A stretch of DNA of 17,184 nt from the NCBI GenBank assembly GCA_035645095.1, contig DASQNG010000117.1, positions 1-17,184 of the forward strand, written 5' to 3'. Under the pieces are notes generated by a model. It was not told where the DNA came from. It was given only the letters and a program-made list of their open reading frames with translations, and searched no databases. A program made the translations under genes and the position numbers. How positions within the stretch are numbered: position 1 is the first letter of the stretch; each line of letters begins with the position of its first letter. This document shows, piece after piece, positions 15,789-17,184 of the stretch. The stretch comes from Gaiellasilicea sp035645095 (GTDB taxonomy: Bacteria > Actinomycetota > Thermoleophilia > Gaiellales > Gaiellaceae).

Positions 15789-16604
15789 GTGCTCGCCGTC
15801 TGCGCGACCCCGATCGGCAACCTCGACGACGTGACCCTCCGGGTGCTGCACGAGCTCGCTGCGGCCGAGCTCGTGCTCTGCGAGGACACCCGCCACACGA
15901 GGATCCTCCTGCGCCGGCACGAGATCGAGGCGCGCCTCGTCAGCTACCACCGGCACAACGAGGCCGCGCGGGTCGCGGAGCTGCTGCCCCGGCTCCAGGC
16001 GGGCGAACGGGTCGCGCTCGTCAGCGACGCGGGGCTGCCGGGCGTGAACGACCCCGGCGCGCGACTGATCGCGGCCGCCCTCGACGCCGGCGTCGCCGTC
16101 ACCGTGCTTCCCGGGGCGTCGGCCGTCGAGACGGCGCTCGTCGCGAGCGGCCTCGTCGGCGAGCGATACACGTTCCTCGGCTATCTCCCTCGGGGCCAGG
16201 CCGCGCTCGCGGCGCTGTGGGCGGAGTTGACGTCGTCGCAGCATCCGGCGGTCGCATTCGAGTCGCCGCAGCGGTTGCCCGAGACGCTGCGCGGGCTCGC
16301 ACGGGCGCTGCCGCAGCGGCAGGTCGCGGTGTGCCGTGAGCTGACCAAACGCTTCGAGGAGGTCGTGCGCGGACGGGCGGACGAGGTCGCCGAGCGCTTC
16401 CGGGATGCGCCGAAGGGCGAGCTCACGCTCGTCGTCGGCGGGGGCGTCGCCTCGCCGGATCACCCCGAGGAGGAGCAGGCGCTGGCCGCGGTCCGAGAGC
16501 TCGTCGGAGCCGGGATGCCGCGGAAGCAGGCCGCCGACGTGGTCGCGCGGCTGACGCGCGTCTCTCGGAACACTCTCTACTCGAAGTCGTTGCAAACCGG
16601 CTGA
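15789..16604 (+). CDS. rsmI: 16S rRNA (cytidine1402-2'-O)-methyltransferase RsmI
   Basis: A 271-residue SAM-dependent methylase of the tetrapyrrole-methylase fold that 2'-O-methylates C1402 in the decoding centre of the 30S subunit. It shows ATPIGNLDDVTLRVL (6-20), CEDTRHTRILL (31-41), the SAM-binding VSDAGLPGVNDPG (78-90, with Leu where Thr is common) and VLPGASA (106-112). CRELTKRFEEVVRG (182-195) follows. The C-terminal winged-helix-like extension includes GMPRKQAADVVARLTRVSRN (about 242-261), which binds RNA in the family. GTG at 15789 is one base after the ROK-kinase stop, so expression is probably coupled. Complete and of normal length. Confidence 0.96.
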   Translation: MLAVCATPIGNLDDVTLRVLHELAAAELVLCEDTRHTRILLRRHEIEARLVSYHRHNEAARVAELLPRLQAGERVALVSDAGLPGVNDPGARLIAAALDAGVAVTVLPGASAVETALVASGLVGERYTFLGYLPRGQAALAALWAELTSSQHPAVAFESPQRLPETLRGLARALPQRQVAVCRELTKRFEEVVRGRADEVAERFRDAPKGELTLVVGGGVASPDHPEEEQALAAVRELVGAGMPRKQAADVVARLTRVSRNTLYSKSLQTG

Positions 16605-16620
16605 CGCGCCCGGCTACCGT
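16590..16620 (+). promoter_or_regulatory. Candidate promoter for the M23-type gene
   Basis: TTGCAA (16590-16595, inside the end of rsmI) and TACCGT (16615-16620) are separated by 19 bases. They would produce a leader of about 47 bases before the ATG at 16674. The match is weak and the spacing slightly long. Confidence 0.25.
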
Positions 16621-16673
16621 GGCCTCAGGTGTCTCCGGCACCGCTTCCACTTCGACTCCGAGGCAGGTGCGAC

Positions 16674-17184
16674 ATGCGTCGAACGCTCACTGTCGCGGTC
16701 GTCCTCGCGACGCTCATCGCCGCGTCGGCCGCACACGCCTGGAGCTGGCCCGTGGACGGGCCAGTCTTGAGGCCCTTCGTGCTGGGAGACGACCCCTATG
16801 CAGGCGGCCAGCATCGCGGCGTCGATCTCGGCGCGGCGGTCGGTACGCCGGTCAGGGCGCCGGCGGGCGGGACCGTCTCGTTTGCAGGGGCGCTCCCGGG
16901 CCACGGCCGTGGTGTCACCATTCTCACTGCGGACGGCTACGCCGTCACGCTGCTCCAGCTCGCGACGACGACGGTCGCGCGCGGCGCAGCGGTGGCCGAG
17001 GGCGCCGTGGTCGGCAGCGTCGGTGCGAGCGGCGACGCGAGAACGACGGCGCCGCACGTCCATCTGGGTGTTCGCGTTGCCGTCGAGCCGCACGGCTACG
17101 TCGACCCGCTCGGGCTGCTGCCGCCGCGGGAGCCCATTCCGGTCGCACCCGGGCCGACCGCGCCTGAGGAGCCGGCCGGAGTCC
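16674..17184 (+). CDS. Secreted M23/LytM-type peptidoglycan peptidase domain protein, 3'-truncated by the window
   Basis: 170 residues are visible and the frame is still open at the window edge. Residues 1-22 are a signal peptide (MRRTLTV, hydrophobic core, AHA before Trp23). The M23 domain follows: HRGVD supplies zinc ligands His47 and Asp51, and the HVH motif supplies catalytic His128 and ligand His130 (APHVHLGV). The strand that normally carries the other catalytic His, in a Y-x-H-L-type motif, reads TLLQL with Gln95. The domain ends near GYVDPLGLLPP, followed by a Pro/Ala/Glu-rich linker, so another region probably lies beyond the window. It may be a peptidoglycan hydrolase or a LytM-like activator without full activity. 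The ATG is preceded by a weak AGGCAGGT region. Confidence 0.88.
   Translation, partial: MRRTLTVAVVLATLIAASAAHAWSWPVDGPVLRPFVLGDDPYAGGQHRGVDLGAAVGTPVRAPAGGTVSFAGALPGHGRGVTILTADGYAVTLLQLATTTVARGAAVAEGAVVGSVGASGDARTTAPHVHLGVRVAVEPHGYVDPLGLLPPREPIPVAPGPTAPEEPAGV

Overview
The window is a GC-rich, densely coding bacterial chromosome segment. I count 18 genes I would call confidently or fairly confidently, plus one small uncertain one. No gene-free stretch exceeds about 160 bases. I see no rRNA, tRNA, CRISPR array, insertion sequence or attachment site. The codon style, GC3 richness, many GTG starts, LCP-family cell-wall ligase, ROK glucokinase-like kinase, probable futalosine-pathway enzyme and many apparently leaderless starts suggest a high-GC actinobacterium. 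Thermoleophilia (Gaiellales/Solirubrobacterales-like) is my best guess, but this is inference from style and not proven.

Layout. 1-2342 (+) is most of the ClpB disaggregase, cut at its N-terminus by the window edge. It converges on an S9-family serine peptidase (4410-2467, -). The peptidase is divergent from a + strand operon: M3 oligoendopeptidase F-like metallopeptidase (4516-6312), a nucleoside-hydrolase-type protein resembling futalosine hydrolase MqnB (TTG start 6327-6878), and a six-helix membrane protein (6875-7537, 4-base overlap). Two small + genes follow, a GYD-domain protein (7600-7884) and a two-CBS-domain protein (7988-8419).

11095-8432 (-) is a compact three-gene, translationally coupled operon: PfkB-type kinase (candidate pseudouridine kinase), pseudouridine-5'-phosphate glycosidase PsuG, and an uncharacterised enolase-superfamily protein with a non-standard active site. 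This is the most interesting region. The first two enzymes form a known pseudouridine salvage pair. The third suggests an extended or different C-nucleoside or sugar pathway.

11113-11301 (+) is a possible small membrane-anchored protein. 12887-11262 (-) is a GT-C/GT39-like integral membrane glycosyltransferase. 12926-13243 (+) is an FmdB-type zinc-ribbon protein with a Ser/Asp tail. 14861-13401 (-) is an LCP cell-wall ligase followed by a GlsB/YeaQ-type small membrane protein; an exact 18-bp tandem duplication separates them. 14888-16604 (+) is a ROK sugar kinase followed by RsmI (16S rRNA C1402 2'-O-methyltransferase). 16674 to the window end is a secreted M23-type peptidase domain, incomplete at its C-terminus, in which one catalytic histidine position is glutamine.

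Recurring signal. Six of about eleven starts that are not coupled to an upstream gene have a TAnnnT hexamer 6-16 bases before a start codon, which is what leaderless transcripts would show. At 14871-14877 the divergent lcp and ROK genes appear to share one overlapping -10 element read on both strands. These promoter calls come from motif reading only.
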